From Linnemannia hyalina (Eukaryota > Mortierellomycota > Mortierellomycetes > Mortierellales > Mortierellaceae), in the NCBI GenBank assembly GCA_019671135.1, contig JAHRHY010000001.1:3968001-4032000 (forward strand): a stretch of DNA of 64,000 nucleotides. Reading direction: 5' to 3'. Shown piece by piece: positions 22,268-34,750 of this stretch. Within the stretch, counting starts at the first letter, position 1, and each line of letters opens with the position of its first letter. Under the pieces are notes generated by a model, which searched no databases, was not told the DNA's origin, and was given only the letters and a program-made list of their open reading frames with translations. A program made the translations under genes and the position numbers.

Positions 22268-25200
22268 GGTTAATGCTTTTGTTTGTGTAAGTGGAAGTCG
22301 TTTTGTTTGGTTTGTCGTACAACTGAAGGAGGAGAAGGGTATGTTGTTGGCGGTGGAAGAGGGGTATGAGTGTCCTTGTTTTAACTTGAAGGATGAGAGG
22401 AGGAAGGAACGAAAGAAGGAAAGAAGGAGAGGATGAAGGAAAGAGGAAGAAGAGTCGAGGTCGTGAAGAGTGAATGAAGAGAAAGAAGAAAGGAAAAAAG
22501 AGGGTCGGACAAATACCGAGGATTTTAAATAGTCAGGAGGAGAGCAGAGCAGAGACAGGGGTCGGGGTCAGGGTGGGGGGACAAAGGGCCTCGGACCAAG
22601 CACGAAAGAAATAAAAGAAATAAATGTAAAATATTAAAATAGTACCGGGGATACACAGACTAACTTGACACAGCATCGTTGACTGACTTGAGTGGCTGAC
22701 TGCATCGTTGTACCTCCTTCTCAAAGACGAGGGAGACAATTGAAATGGCACTCATACGGACATCATCATATTATCAAGAAAAACGCCCTTTAATCGACTA
22801 AGAATAGCCAGGCGCACCCGTTGTGTCCTTAGAACAAAGACACTAGAAGGCGAAGAAAGAACAATAATAAACGAACGTACAAACAGTCATACATCCATTC
22901 TTTGTGCGCCTGTGCCTTTTTTGGTGGCTTTGGCTGTGTCGCAATTGTCCTCCAAATCCGGCGTGCGGTAAAGTGAAAAAAGGCGTCTGTATCCCTAATT
23001 AACGCCAAGGCATCGCCTTGCAAGGACACCGCCATATTCTTTTTGAAAAAAAGAAAACAGTGGCAGAGTTGCCAAAAGACAAGGAGAGGGAATAACGTCG
23101 ACGGGTCGCTTATAGCAAGGAAAAAAACCTGTGTAGATGATGGTTTCTATTATTGACGTACATGTGTGCTTTCTTGCATTCACAGCTGCCATGTCCTGCC
23201 CCCCTTCTCACCCTCTCGCCCTTACTCCCATTATGTCTCCGGCAAAAACACAACACTGCCTCTCCTATTTTTTTTTGTGTGTTCTTCTAGATCTTCCTCC
23301 CCGTCTCACCCGCTCCCCGTTGTTGCACTACGACAGACATATACAGTTCCTTCGGGGGCGAAGGACACGACTCTCTCTCGTTCTCTCTCTTTCATGAGAT
23401 ATAACCATGATAGTTGTTGGAAGTCGATCATTTGGCAAGTTTTTTTTACTTCTGTGGCAAAATTCACAATTGCTCTCATCATCTCTTCCGTCCACCCGCG
23501 CCCCCAAGAGCAACAAACATTTAATTCAAGGTGCACAACAACAACAGCAACAACAACAACACAACAACCTAAAAAGCGTTTCAGGGCCAGCGGCTTTCCT
23601 CAATACCCGGTAACAAAACTTGAGTACCTGATAACGCTAAAAGAACGATTCAAAAATAGATTTTTTCTGGTTCTCGTTGAAAGGGCTGGTCTCAGAGGCG
23701 AGGTAGGAGACGACGCCCATTGATAAGGACCAGGGGGGTGACAAATGCCAGTTGTCAGTACCCACATTGTTCATATATGTTAATGTAGTCAACTATAGTA
23801 ATTCCCTAGGTTGTGCTCGTGTGATGGATTGTCTATTTTCTTGTTGTTGTTTGTGAAGGGTTTAGAGTGAGTGGGTGTGCGGGTCAAGTAAACATCAGCG
23901 CAAAAATCAATGCTCTCTTATCCACACAAACGAGAAACGAAGGAAAACGCTCATCAAAATCATCAAAAATTAAAATGAAGTCTCAGGTACTGATGAGTTA
24001 GTGATCTGTAAGATCAAAGACAACTGCTTCCGTCCCTAGTTCTGACAACTGATGGTACCTGAATGGTTTTGGGTGGTCTGTGCCATGCTTTGCCAATTAT
24101 CATATACCATACCTTCACCGTATCGCTCATGCCCATACTCATCTCCTCTCTTCTTCTTTTCCGTCTCTTTCTGTCTTTCTCGTTCTCCTTCATTTCCATG
24201 GTACCACAGGCCATTGTACTCAACAAAATCCTATTTTTGCCATTGGGCGATCTCGTTTACGTCGACAACAATTCCCGTCCTATAAATGATCAAACGTATT
24301 TTATGGCACATACCCAGCAGCCCACATTGACCAATACCTTTTCTTTCTCCCCCTTCGCTTGGGCTATGCTTGCTAAAAAAACCACCCTTTGAACAGCGAG
24401 AATCTAGAAGTGTCCAGCCTCTGATCAAGCTAAGAACTCGCACATCCAAATGCACATTGCGCCCCCCGTCAACTTAGGAGATCCTACATCAAAAACATGA
24501 ATGACAAGCTACGAAAGGAGATGAAACATCCGCGAGCCAGTAGAGAAAAGAAAATGCGTCGTTTGCAACCATAAAAAAAAACCATGTTGCGGTGCAGCCT
24601 TTTATTCTTCAAGATATTGTTCTCTCTAATGAATAGGAATCTACTGCCATCTCCCTCTTCCTTCTTCCTCACACATACACTTCTAACACCCTCTCCTCCC
24701 ATTCTCCCACACTCACTCTCTCCATCCCTCCTTCCCATCCCCCCCCTCCTCTCTTTCTATATGGTAGGTAGAGTCGGTTTTGTTTCCGCTTGCGGTGATG
24801 AAACATGTTGTATTAAGGCTGTCCTATGAGTCGTTGAAGGGTGTTGTTCTCGGCATCGATTGTTGATAGCTTGTTTTGATGATGGTGATGATGGCATGGT
24901 GACGGCGAAGAGTGTTGGCCCTAGTCCTGGTTCCTGGTGCTGGCCTGTTTGTTTCTTGCGCATGGGTTCCTTGGGCGGTTTGTTCTTCTGTCTTGAGAGA
25001 TAAAAGAAAAAAAATGAGTCGCAGCTCATGATATGACAAAACAGTTAGTCATCCACACCACAAGAAGCACAGCATGGGAATGGGAGACGGAACAATACGA
25101 GAAGGAAAAGAAAAGAGAAAATGAAAAGAAAAATGAATAGGTGATGACAGTCAAGGATAACACCCCCTCGGAGGAGAAAAAGAGAGCGCCACCAATCAGT

Positions 25201-25576
25201 AAAAGTCTCACCTGGCAATCGATCATCCACTCTTGCTCTCCTTCTCACCTCTCCAAGTCTACAATCATTCGCTCTTCACCAATATATGCATGCATAAAAA
25301 CATGCCTAACCCTCGTGGTGTGGTCGTGGAGATTTTCCAACAGCCTCCTATTCATACCATGAGAACGACCTGTTATCGAACTGAACGTTGTCCTATAACC
25401 ATATAAATGGTCAGTTGTAGTTCCCTGACAAACCTGGTTACCATTTCGACGATCCTCCCTTCCCAGAACCAATTCAAAGCAATAAAAAAAAAGCGCGTGA
25501 AATACTAATACATTGTACGAGTCTTTCTACTACATTAGTTGGGAAAAAATAATGATCAAAAAGAAGGACATGGGTT
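22268..25576. other. 3.3-kb intergenic region
   Basis: Begins with the chitin deacetylase promoter (CT-rich leader on the - strand, TATTTAAA at about 22,524-22,531). The rest holds short pyrimidine- or purine-biased frames only. The 90-codon - strand frame at 24757-25029 has more balanced composition and might be a 3' exon or UTR of the MFS gene side, but no splice path to a known domain was found. No RNA gene is recognised. Confidence 0.4.
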
Positions 25577-27651
25577 CTATCGATAATACTGATCAAGGGC
25601 ACGTTGCCGCAATGCCATCCGAATACTCAGTACACAACTCAACACACAAGCACCAAGTGAGGCAATCAATGCCCAGCGGTAACAATGACGTCCATAACAG
25701 GCCTGGGGCCCTTCATCGGCTACAGGTCGCTCGGCATCCATGATCAGTCCAAACAGCAGGTTGAACAGCATTCCTCCAATCGCCGAACCCCATGACAGCC
25801 ATCCCCTATTGAAACATTATTAATTTTGTCCAAGAATAAACATGTGGGAGGTCAGTCGTTCACTCATTATCAAAAAAAATACATGCCATGCATGAATGCA
25901 ACCAATCACGATCAGTTCACAAGAATAACCAAACAAATACTAAAAAAAAAAAAGCATACCAGTTCTGGCCACAGGTCTCTTCACCCCAAAGTTCCGCAAC
26001 AACGGTTCCGGCAACGCCAAAGAACCCTCCATAGGCCAATCCCGTCAAGATCGACGTCAGGTATAACCAATGGAGGTTCGCAAACAGTCCTGCGACTTGA
26101 GCCAGACCCATACAGATCGCCGCAATCGGAACTGCATAGACCCGGTGGGCGCCATGCGTGACAATCGCCAAATCCGATCCGAGTCCAGACATAATTCGAC
26201 CTGCGTAACTCGATAGACTGATCAGGACGACATGTGTTGCGCGGATCGACGCCACGGGGGTCTTGCCGTCCTCACCACTTCCATCGCCTCTAAATGCTGC
26301 GCCCAAGAGTGGTATTCCTGGTCCTAATCCTTGTTCGGCTCCTGCGACGGCATCCACCATGGCAGAGATCGAATTGATGATCATAAGTCCAGTTCCTGCA
26401 AGACAGACCATGATCACAAAGAATGCCTGTGCATCGCCATCCATAAAGAACTCCATGCCACTGATCGACCGGACATACCGCCTTCCATCCCTAGGCTTGA
26501 GCGGCGGATCACTCACGGCTGGCACCGTCGTCGTTGCCGCCTGTGTACCAAGCGTATAATCGCTCTGTCGGCTCGCAAGGGTGTCCGTTGTCGTGTTCTC
26601 TCTCAACAATGGTGTCTGTTCCGATAATGGTGCCTGTCCCTGTCCCTGTACTGGTGCAGTTGTCGTATTACTCTCGGGATCAGTCGTTATGGTAGGCGGT
26701 GCCAAGATGTTCATCCCGAAGACTGAAAGACCATTAATGACACCTCCTGCAACTCCGAGGAACAACAAGAATCCGACCGTGTCCAGTTCCTCCGCCCCCT
26801 CCTGTGGATTCTTTGGGCTCGTTGGTTTGTTGTTGCTGCTGATGTTGTTGATAAAGTCGCCAACATTCATCATGAAGAACGCCTGCGCAATAAATGTCAA
26901 TACTGCCGCCGACAATCCAAAAAAGCTGACAGGGATGCCTATTTGCAACACATATCCAAAAGGTCATGTTAGTCACTTCTTGTTCTGCTACTGCAGGAAA
27001 GAGGGTGGGCGGAATTGGAGGGAAGAAAGGAGGTGGACCAACTCTAAACAATACCATGGGGCTTCATGGGTTTGGACGAAAATAACAGCAAGGACTAAGG
27101 AGGGGGGTTGAAGGATGCACGCATTTAAGTCACGCATACACATACATGACTCATTCACTCGCTCACTCACCTAATGCAGCCCCCCGGGCATTTCGAAAGT
27201 TCTTTGCTAAACTCGTAAACGCCGCCATGTACGAAGCACTTGACCCCATCCCCGCCATAAACAAGAACCCACCCATCCACAGAAAATGCGTCGGCGCCTC
27301 CCCCCTCGCAACATTCTCCAGCCCAGTCGCATACCCGGCCGACAACAACCCATACCCCATCAACAGCAGTACTCCTGCAATGAACGAAGTAGGACGAGCT
27401 CCTAACCGATCAGCCATCAATCCTGAGAGGGGGCCGACGCCATAGAGTCCGATATCTCCAATGACGGCGATGGTACTGGTTTGGGTTTGGGAGTAGCCTA
27501 ACCGGCCGGTGAAGGAGGGGGCGTAGAGGGCAAAGACGTAGAGGGATCCGGAGGCCAGCATGTTGAGGCAGCCGCACAAGAATGAAAGGACGAGGAGGAA
27601 GCGCCTTGCTGAGGAGCCATTATTGGCGGGGGTTGTATTATGATTCGGCAT
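25577..27651 (-). CDS. Nodulin-like major facilitator transporter (MCH1-type)
   Basis: Three exons, 27171-27651, 25960-26938 and 25577-25805 (562 aa). Exon 1 carries the nodulin-like N-terminal half: LSFLCGCLNMLASGSLYVFALYAP, GYSQTQTSTIAVIGDIGLYGVGPLSGLMADRLGARP (MFS loop 2-3 motif GLMADRLG), and two more spans. Exon 2 holds the middle loop, with a hydrophilic stretch of about 100 residues rich in Thr/Gln (PVQGQGQAPLSEQTPLL contains a dileucine-like EQTPLL motif, often vacuolar/lysosomal sorting), and the second six-span half. The family includes yeast Mch1, a vacuolar-membrane protein that resembles monocarboxylate transporters but whose substrate is not established. Last exon ends IRMALRQRALDQYYR. 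Location in the vacuole is inferred. Confidence 0.85.
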
Positions 27652-28362
27652 GACGAATTATCTTGACAGTCGTCGAGTGAGTGTGGATGGTTGAGAGAGA
27701 GTGAGAGAGAGTGGAGAGGGAAGAGGGGTTGGTTGTGCAACCAACGGGCTTGGGTATTAAAGTATGTGTCGAGGGTGGAATTACAAATGAGAAGCGTATG
27801 GGTGTGGAAAGTGTCAAAGAAAAAAGGAGAGTGGAAAGAAGAAAAGGAGAGGGAATGAACAAAGAAAAACGAATGGAAAGAAAAAAAGAGAATGCCTTCC
27901 TCATTTGTCCTCCATTCACCATGACTGACCGCCAGCCCAACAAAAAAGAAGCTCAGCTGGTGTCCAAAGAGAGAAAGGAATAAGGCAAGGGATAAAAAAG
28001 AAGCCAGCCCATGAGTCTAGTCGACTCCCTCTCCCATCCAATCACATCGAACTCTCTCAAATGCATACTCTCCCTTCATGAAAAAAAAGAACGCCGTGCT
28101 GGCTGTTTGCTCAGGGACAAGGAAGGGGTAATTAAACACCGCCATGAAAAGAAGAAATGACTGAGCCGCAGAGCTGGGCTCATTCATTTCCTTCAAATGT
28201 CGCATACTAGTCAAACATGTGTATTAGAATCGTATATGTTTTTACAAAAAATGCTGGTGTAATTGTCATGAAGGTACGTGAAGACTAAGGCAAAATAAAA
28301 AAATACAAAAGAATAAAAGTAACGTGAAAGAAAACAAAAGAAATGGATCGAAGCGCGATCGA
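27652..28362. other. Intergenic: MFS promoter and RAD5-like 3' flank
   Basis: GA-rich + strand from 27,690 to 27,990 gives a CT-rich leader for the MFS gene. The remainder is AT-rich 3' flank. Nothing else is seen. Confidence 0.45.
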
Positions 28363-31300
28363 TCATGGGGGTGCAGGGGACGATGCTGCGCTGTTGTGGT
28401 TGCTGCTGCTGGTAATGGCCAGCGCGGAGACGCCGTTCCTCTTCTTCATCACTTCGGATGAACCCTGAAACAGATACTTCAGGTCCTCGAGACGACGCTT
28501 CAAAACCTCCTGTTTCGACAGTTTTTCTGCAAACGTCATCTCCGAAAGCTCAGCCTTGCGCTTTTGTAGCTCCAAGATATTCTCTTCGATCGATTCCTAA
28601 CATTTCATCATCAAGAGCAGAAAAAGTATTAGAATATATGCGAGACGACAATGTTCCCTTCTGACAGTGATCGACAAAACACGAAAACATTCAACGACGC
28701 ATAGTCCATGTTTCCTTACCTTAATGATAAATCGAACGACGTCGACTGGTTTGGTCTGTCCAAGACGATGGATACGATCAATTGCCTGACTCTCCACCGA
28801 AGGGTTCCTGTCCAATGAATAATTTCAACAAGTAAAGGAAGGAAAGGGGAGTGCAAAGAATGGTGAGAAAAAACAACGCACTTCCTGTTTTGTGCTACAC
28901 AAAATCAACCTGCATGAATTGCATTAACCACACTTGATTTCAACTTACCAGTGAGGGTCCATCAGATAGACACGCTGGGCGGAGGTCAGGTTCAATCCCA
29001 CGCCTCCCGCCTTTAGTGAAATGAGAATAACACTGCAGTTGGCCTTCTCCTTGAACCTGATCATAGCGGCTGTGCGATCATTTCGCTGCATGGTTCCGTC
29101 CAATCTAGTAAACACGATCTTGTTCTCCCTCAAGCCATCCTATAAAAACACCAGAACAGAACAAGGAAGCAAAGTCAATATCCACTCGGTGCGGTAATCG
29201 ATCGACCGGGTCGAGCGCAAAAGGCGAGACAAAATAACAAAAAAAGAGGTGGTTACCTCGATCAAGTCCAACATGCTAGTCCACTGCGAGAAAACTACAC
29301 TCTTGATCATTGGCTGGCCCGTCCTGCGTGAAATTTCGCCAGCTTGAACCAAATCCTCCATGAGTGCCTTGACTTTGGTACTGTGGATAAACATTCCATT
29401 CTCGTCCGTTCGCGAGTGGATATGGCCTCCTCCAATAGTCTCCACCTTGTCATCTGCGTCGTCCTGGATTTGAATCAGATCAATGGGCCTCAACAAAGTG
29501 GCGCACTGGGGACAGCAGAAATCCGACTTGAGTCCCGACGCGACACTGACGTTAGCGTTCCCCTTTTGAATGAGCATGTACGAGATCGGGTTCAGCTTCT
29601 TGACACACTCTGGACAGAAAACGTGCTCGCACCGGGTGACGATAGGCGTGATGGTCGAAGGGTGGAAACAACTGTTGCACTGGTCGTTGCCAGAATCCTG
29701 AAGCAACGAATAGATCACCGCCGCCTTGGCCAGGTTGAACTCTCCCGACATGTCGAGGTCGTCGTTCATGTTCTTGACCAGTGCATAGTGGGCGCAGATT
29801 TGTCGAAGTTTCAAGATTGCCTGCAAGATATGGGCATAGTTCTTCATGACCTTGTTCTCCTGCACAATCATGCTCACAGTCTGCTTCGCGCTCGACTCCA
29901 TTCGCTGGTACATCTGTCGTTCGTTCAAGCTGAGATCCAGAGTCCGCATATGATCTGTACGTGGAGGGAGGTCGAGCAACGGCTTGCCATCCACCATCTG
30001 TGTCTTGGTACGTCGGAGCGTAATGACCTTCATGAGCGTCTGTAGCCTCTGGACACCGATAGGGTTGGCCGCCTTGATTGGTTTGGAGATGTAGTGAGCC
30101 CAATGCGCCTTCTCCTGGAACGGCTGCATGCCCAAGAACTTGACCAGCGCAAACAGATCATCCAGCTATAAGATATGTTAAGTCAATTATTAGTACATCG
30201 AATATACAAAAGGGTGGTGGGCGTCGGCAATACACCATCCAATGAAAGACTCACCTTGTTTTGAATAGGAGTTCCGGTCAAGCACCAGCGACGTTCGGCA
30301 ACAAGTGCACAAGCAGCCTTGCTCTGTACAGTGTTGACCTCCTTGATGATATGAGCCTCATCCAGGACCACTCGGAACCAGTCAATATGCTGCAGCACAC
30401 TCGGGGTCTTTGACGCGCTCGTCTCGTTATCCTTGCCCTTGCACTCCTTGGAGTACTCGGTGCCCAACAAGTTGTAGGTCGTAATGACAACATCGTGCTT
30501 GGCCAAGTAAGCCGGGTCCGACACGCGCTGACCTCCATGATAGACATACACCTGAAGCGCATCCTTCTTGACGTGGACCTCAAATTGTTCCTCCCAATTC
30601 TGAACCGTCGACAGGGGACATATGATAAGGGTGGCGTGTGATTTCGTCCGCAGGTTGGTCAGCCGCTTCCTGTGCAGTGGCTTCTTGGGCGCCACTGTCA
30701 ACATGGGTCGGATGGTAGGAGAAGGTGGGGTGTCGTATTCCGTCACGAGGTCTCCAGAGCTGAGAAAGTCCGGTGCTGCAGACTGTGGTACTGGGTTCGA
30801 TTGTATTGATGGTTCAGGCAAATGCATCTTGCGGTCCAGAGTCGCCATAATGAGAGAAATAACGGTGATCGTCTTGCCCAGTCCCATCTAATCGCCATAT
30901 AAAAAATAATACGTATTAGCATAAGTCTTTCAGAGTAGTCCAGTTACATCCCACAAGCATCGGTGAAGCAAGGAACATACATCATCGGCCAAAATTCCTC
31001 CGAGCATGCTGGTGGGTTTGAGAGTCGTCTCCTGACTGGTGACAACATTCAGATATGTTGGATGACGATGAAGTTGCTGTCGGACACGCCACAAGGATGT
31101 CAGCTTGTTCTTCTCGTTGTCGGAGTAGTCTTCCTGCTTCTCGCGCTCCAGCAAAAAGTAGAGAGCCTGCTTCTGGTGGCGATACATTTTTGTCGCCATC
31201 GTCGATGCAGGTTCCACCTCTGGAAGATCAGTTGCACTCCGAAGGCCCTTGAAGACTCCGTCGATTTGGTTCTTGATCTCCTCGGCAGAGCGAACGCTAG

Positions 31301-33034
31301 ATCCACTGTAGCCTGCATAGCTCGTGTAACCTGTGTATCCCAATCCAGCTCCGGCGTTGTAATAAGATGAAGGTGCACTGACTCCTCGGAACTTGTCGTA
31401 GAGGGATAGCTGCTCTCCTGGAACTGGTGCGAGTGGGTTGGAGTAGGAGGTCCTGTGATCGTACGCAAAGGGATCGTCCAGCTTGACCTTGCCGTAGAGC
31501 GCCTTTGCTACTGTCATCTGGAACCTGGGCTTGCCATAGAGAACAATGTTGATCGGTGCGCTCACGTTCTATAAAGTGCAGAGCCAAGAAAAAAAAGATG
31601 GCGGATATAGGGGCAATTAGTTGATAATGAGCAATGATTGGTCATCACCAGTCACCGAATGTTCGATGCCCTCTCTTGCGCAGTCCTTACGTTATGTTTC
31701 CTCTGTCTAGGTACGCTCGCCTCCCACCAAATCATGTTCGCATCAACCAAGGGGACAAGCGTCTCTGCCAGCTCCGAGACAATGTAGCCATACTATCAAA
31801 ACGCAAACAAAAAGGAACCATGTAGGCTCATGTTAATATTTGGAAGGTATAAAAAAGCATACTAATAATTGCGTATGAATGGTGAAATTCTTGACGAGCA
31901 ACCTACCAGTCCGCCTTCATGCTCGACCGCCAAACTAGCCTTGTTGGCTGTCGTTGCTCGTTTGATGATCACCCTGTCAGACTTTCCTTCGATATACTCC
32001 AAATGCCGAGGGTACAGTGTGACTACCAGTGACTGGATCATACCGAAGCAGAGGTTCCTGTTGGCAATAGCCGTTGTTTTCGACTCGTCAATGACGACAT
32101 CGTCGTCATCCGAAATCATCGTAGCCTCCTCTTCCGTGAGGTCAATCACGGCGCCTCCGACATTTTCTTTGGACGCTGTTGGTGAGGGTGTTGAAGAGGC
32201 AATGGAGGAACAGACAGAGTAGGGCTGCTTGGGGCCAATTTCCGTTTTGATGACAGGGGTATTCTGTAGCCTCAACTGCTGTTGCTGCTGTTGCTGCTGA
32301 TGTAGTTGAATAAGTTGCTGGGGTGTAAGTCGAGAAATGGCTGTTGACTGCTGCTGCTGTTGCAGCTGCTGTTTATGTCGTTGCTGTTGCTGAAGGTATT
32401 GGAGGGTACTTTGGATATGTACTGCATTGGTATCGTCTCCTGCTTTGCTAAAGTTGAACTGGGTTAGGTCGCTCTGGTTCAGGAAGGGTTTGCTCTCCTT
32501 TGCAGGGGCAGTCGTGCTGGTGGTGGCAGGCAGATCCCTCCGTCCCAAGATTCCAGAGTTGATGAGATTAGCGACAGCCTCGAGTTTTGTCCGCTTGGCA
32601 TCATGACCCTCCTGCCGTTGCTGCTGCGTCTCGTCGTGATCCTTTGGGTGCTTGGTAGTAGTGGTGGCGTTGGTGGCGTTGGTGGTAACGGCAACGGTGG
32701 CTCTGTTGTGCTGATTTTGTTGCGTTGTGCTTAATTCCTTCTGGCCAAGGCCTTGAGGATGCCTCGGAGAGAACGTTGGCAATGTAGGGCCTTGACGACC
32801 ATTGCTGCTGCGACGAGGTTGGCGGTCAGATGTCTGGCTGCTGTCATCGTCCTGGTCGCTTTCGTCTGAGTCATCGTCATCGTCCTCGCTTTTAGAGTCG
32901 TCGTCGTCCGGGGACAGGTCCGTGTCGCCAATCTGTTGAAAGAATCTGGAGGCGAAGCTCAGGGGATCTGTCACCTGGGGAGAGCCGTTTGTTGGATGGA
33001 GGCCTCCTCGGTGCTGTTGGCCGTTTCCAGACAT
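28363..33034 (-). CDS. RAD5/HLTF-type DNA translocase and E3 ligase (HIRAN-SNF2-RING)
   Basis: Eight exons: 31907-33034, 31691-31792, 30981-31568, 30255-30887, 29257-30165, 28949-29139, 28720-28807 and 28363-28596 (1290 aa); all joins keep frame. The N-terminal third is disordered, with acidic and poly-Q tracts and VIDLTEEE, a SUMO-interacting-type motif. HIRAN (about residues 325-425) spans exons 1-3: NRNLCFGMIQS, NKASLAVEHEGGLYGYIVSELAETLVPLVD, INIVLYGK; it binds 3'-DNA ends in HLTF. SNF2 motifs: DDMGLGKT (near 605-612), VVLDEAHI (DEAH 782-785), LTGTPIQNK. A C3HC4 RING is inserted at about 980-1045 (CNSCF, CEHVFCPEC, CCPQC). The helicase C part has FTRLDGTM, LKAGGVGLNL and QAIDRIHRLGQ. Known members polyubiquitinate PCNA and reverse stalled forks. 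An upstream in-frame Met at 33196 would add 54 hydrophobic residues and is less likely. Confidence 0.93.
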
Positions 33035-33700
33035 CTGGGGAATTGAAGTGGCGAGTAAGTAAAAAAGGGGAAGGTTGCAAGGGAAAGAGAGGGGAATCGT
33101 TGAATGAAGAGACAAAAGAGAGAGTGGAGAGGTGGGGGGAATGTCGACTCTGGGAGGTAGTTTGAACAGTTGAATGTCTAACAGGAGAAGAAGCAACTCC
33201 TGAGGGTGTTAAGGCATGGACGGAGAAGCGGGATTACAACTGCGAAGATCTATTAGTGATTAACAAGAAAGAAGGAACAAGAAAGTCTAGATCAGCTTTG
33301 TCGGTTTATAGTGCTGATTCATAAGCACAATGCAGAAAAACATACCACCGTTTGTAGTTTGTACAAACTGGCACTCGTGCTCGCTCTATGTAGTACTCGG
33401 TAACAAAAAAGGGGGAGGACGGCGAAGGCGTTTCGAATGCTCCTTCTTCTATTCTTCTATTAGAACGTACAAGGTACTCTGGTGGGTAACAAAAGATAAT
33501 GATAACGGTCAACTGTCCATCAAAACGAAAAGAAAAAAAAAGAAGCGCAGGGACCTTGCCGCTTGGTCAGCACGCCACCATATCGCTTGTCACGTGTATC
33601 CAACAAGAGATAACGCCACCTCTTTCTCACCTCCCACACTTGCATGCAAGCCTCCCACTCGAAGTCGAACAGGAAAGCTTCTTTTCAATGGTATCATTCT
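33035..33700. other. Intergenic: RAD5-like promoter and GNAT copy 3 3' flank
   Basis: CT-rich leader on the - strand directly upstream of 33034, and TTTATAGTGC at 33305-33314 (GCACTATAAA on the - strand), the same ten bases as the RPL3 TATA context. No other gene is seen. Confidence 0.45.
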
Positions 33701-34411
33701 TTATGGAAACTCCTGAGTATCATAAATGTAATGCGCAATATCCTTGAAAGCATCAAACTTGGGCACAAAGACAGGCACACCAACCGCAGGACGCATCCCT
33801 GCCCGCTCCATCACCCTCCGACTGCCCACATTGTCCGTCCAGGCCTCCCCATGGACTCGATCATATCCAAACTCCTGTTTCGCCATCTTGGTCAGCGCAA
33901 AATCAACCACCTCCGTCATGACCCCCTTTCCTCCATGCTCAGGGGATAACCAGTACCCAAGCCCACCGCAACTCAATACGTCCTCCTCCTCACTCCCATC
34001 GTGGATCGTCTCTGCTTTCTTGGCCTTGGCAATAGGTTCCTTGCTTCGGAGACAAGGGTAAATATCCTCATGATCGAACGGATCCAACGCCAACAACCCA
34101 ATCATAGGCCCATCCACCTCCGTTCGAATCGCCCACACATAACAGATCCCTTCCTCGACCCGCTTCTCCTCTATCCGCTTGACAAATCCAATAGATTCTT
34201 CCATCAGGAACGGGAAAGTTACACCGGCTGAGCAGAGTCCCTTGTAGAAGCTGTCGTTGAGGTTGAAGATCCGGTTCTGTTCTGTAGCATCCGAAACGAC
34301 AATAGGAGTCAGCCAAATTGAGGGTGATACTTGAAATGGGCCCATACCTCTGATTCGGATTGGTTGCTCGTTTAGTTGGTTGCTGGCAGTTGTTTCTGAT
34401 GTTGCCGACAT
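33701..34411 (-). CDS. GNAT-family N-acetyltransferase, copy 3
   Basis: Intronless, 236 aa, starting MSATSETTASNQLNEQ. Blocks match copies 1 and 2: GPFQVSPSIWLTPIVVSDAT, VWAIRTEVDGPMIGLLALDPFDHED, GGLGYWLSPEHGGKGVMTEV (motif A), FGYDRVHGEAWTDNVGSRRVM, ERAGMRPAVGVPVFVPKFDAFKDIAHYIYD. Motif A retains G-x-G and the residues expected for acetyl-CoA binding, so it should be active. It lies between the RAD5-like gene and CYC8, all on the - strand. DNA of its 3' third is nearly identical to copy 2 about 14.6 kb away, while the N-terminal halves are much more diverged. The acceptor is unknown. Confidence 0.86.
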   Translation of the reverse strand: MSATSETTASNQLNEQPIRIRGMGPFQVSPSIWLTPIVVSDATEQNRIFNLNDSFYKGLCSAGVTFPFLMEESIGFVKRIEEKRVEEGICYVWAIRTEVDGPMIGLLALDPFDHEDIYPCLRSKEPIAKAKKAETIHDGSEEEDVLSCGGLGYWLSPEHGGKGVMTEVVDFALTKMAKQEFGYDRVHGEAWTDNVGSRRVMERAGMRPAVGVPVFVPKFDAFKDIAHYIYDTQEFP

Positions 34412-34750
34412 TCTTGACGCGGGATGGTTGTTGCTGTTGTTGTTGTTCCTGAACGAGAGGTGGAGGAAATCAAGATTTCAAATTGTTCTCCTTTTCAAGC
34501 AAAGAATCGTTCCCTCGAAGAGACGCCGCATTCCACATTTTTTTATCTTTACATATCAAAAGCCAGTCATCGTGAGAGAAAACAGCGTCAACTAAACCTC
34601 CGTGATCCACACCAGTAACGTCGTCTTCTTGACATCACGTGCTGTACTGTACTACAACTGCCAAGAAGGAAGTGCCATCATACAGGAGGGGGGTTTATTT
34701 TCAATCGCGATCGCTAGGTTGCTTGCTATTGCTATCAACGATGATGGCGG
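34412..34750. other. Intergenic: GNAT copy 3 promoter and CYC8 3' flank
   Basis: Carries the CYC8 AATAAA signal. I see nothing else. Confidence 0.5.
34694..34699 (-). terminator. AATAAA poly(A) signal of CYC8
   Basis: TTTATT on the + strand, 52 nt past the CYC8 stop at 34751. Confidence 0.5.

Noticed and set aside
24757..25029. 90-codon minus-strand frame near the MFS gene
   Set aside because: Begins with a Phe run, shows no family and no splice link to the MFS gene, which already ends properly.
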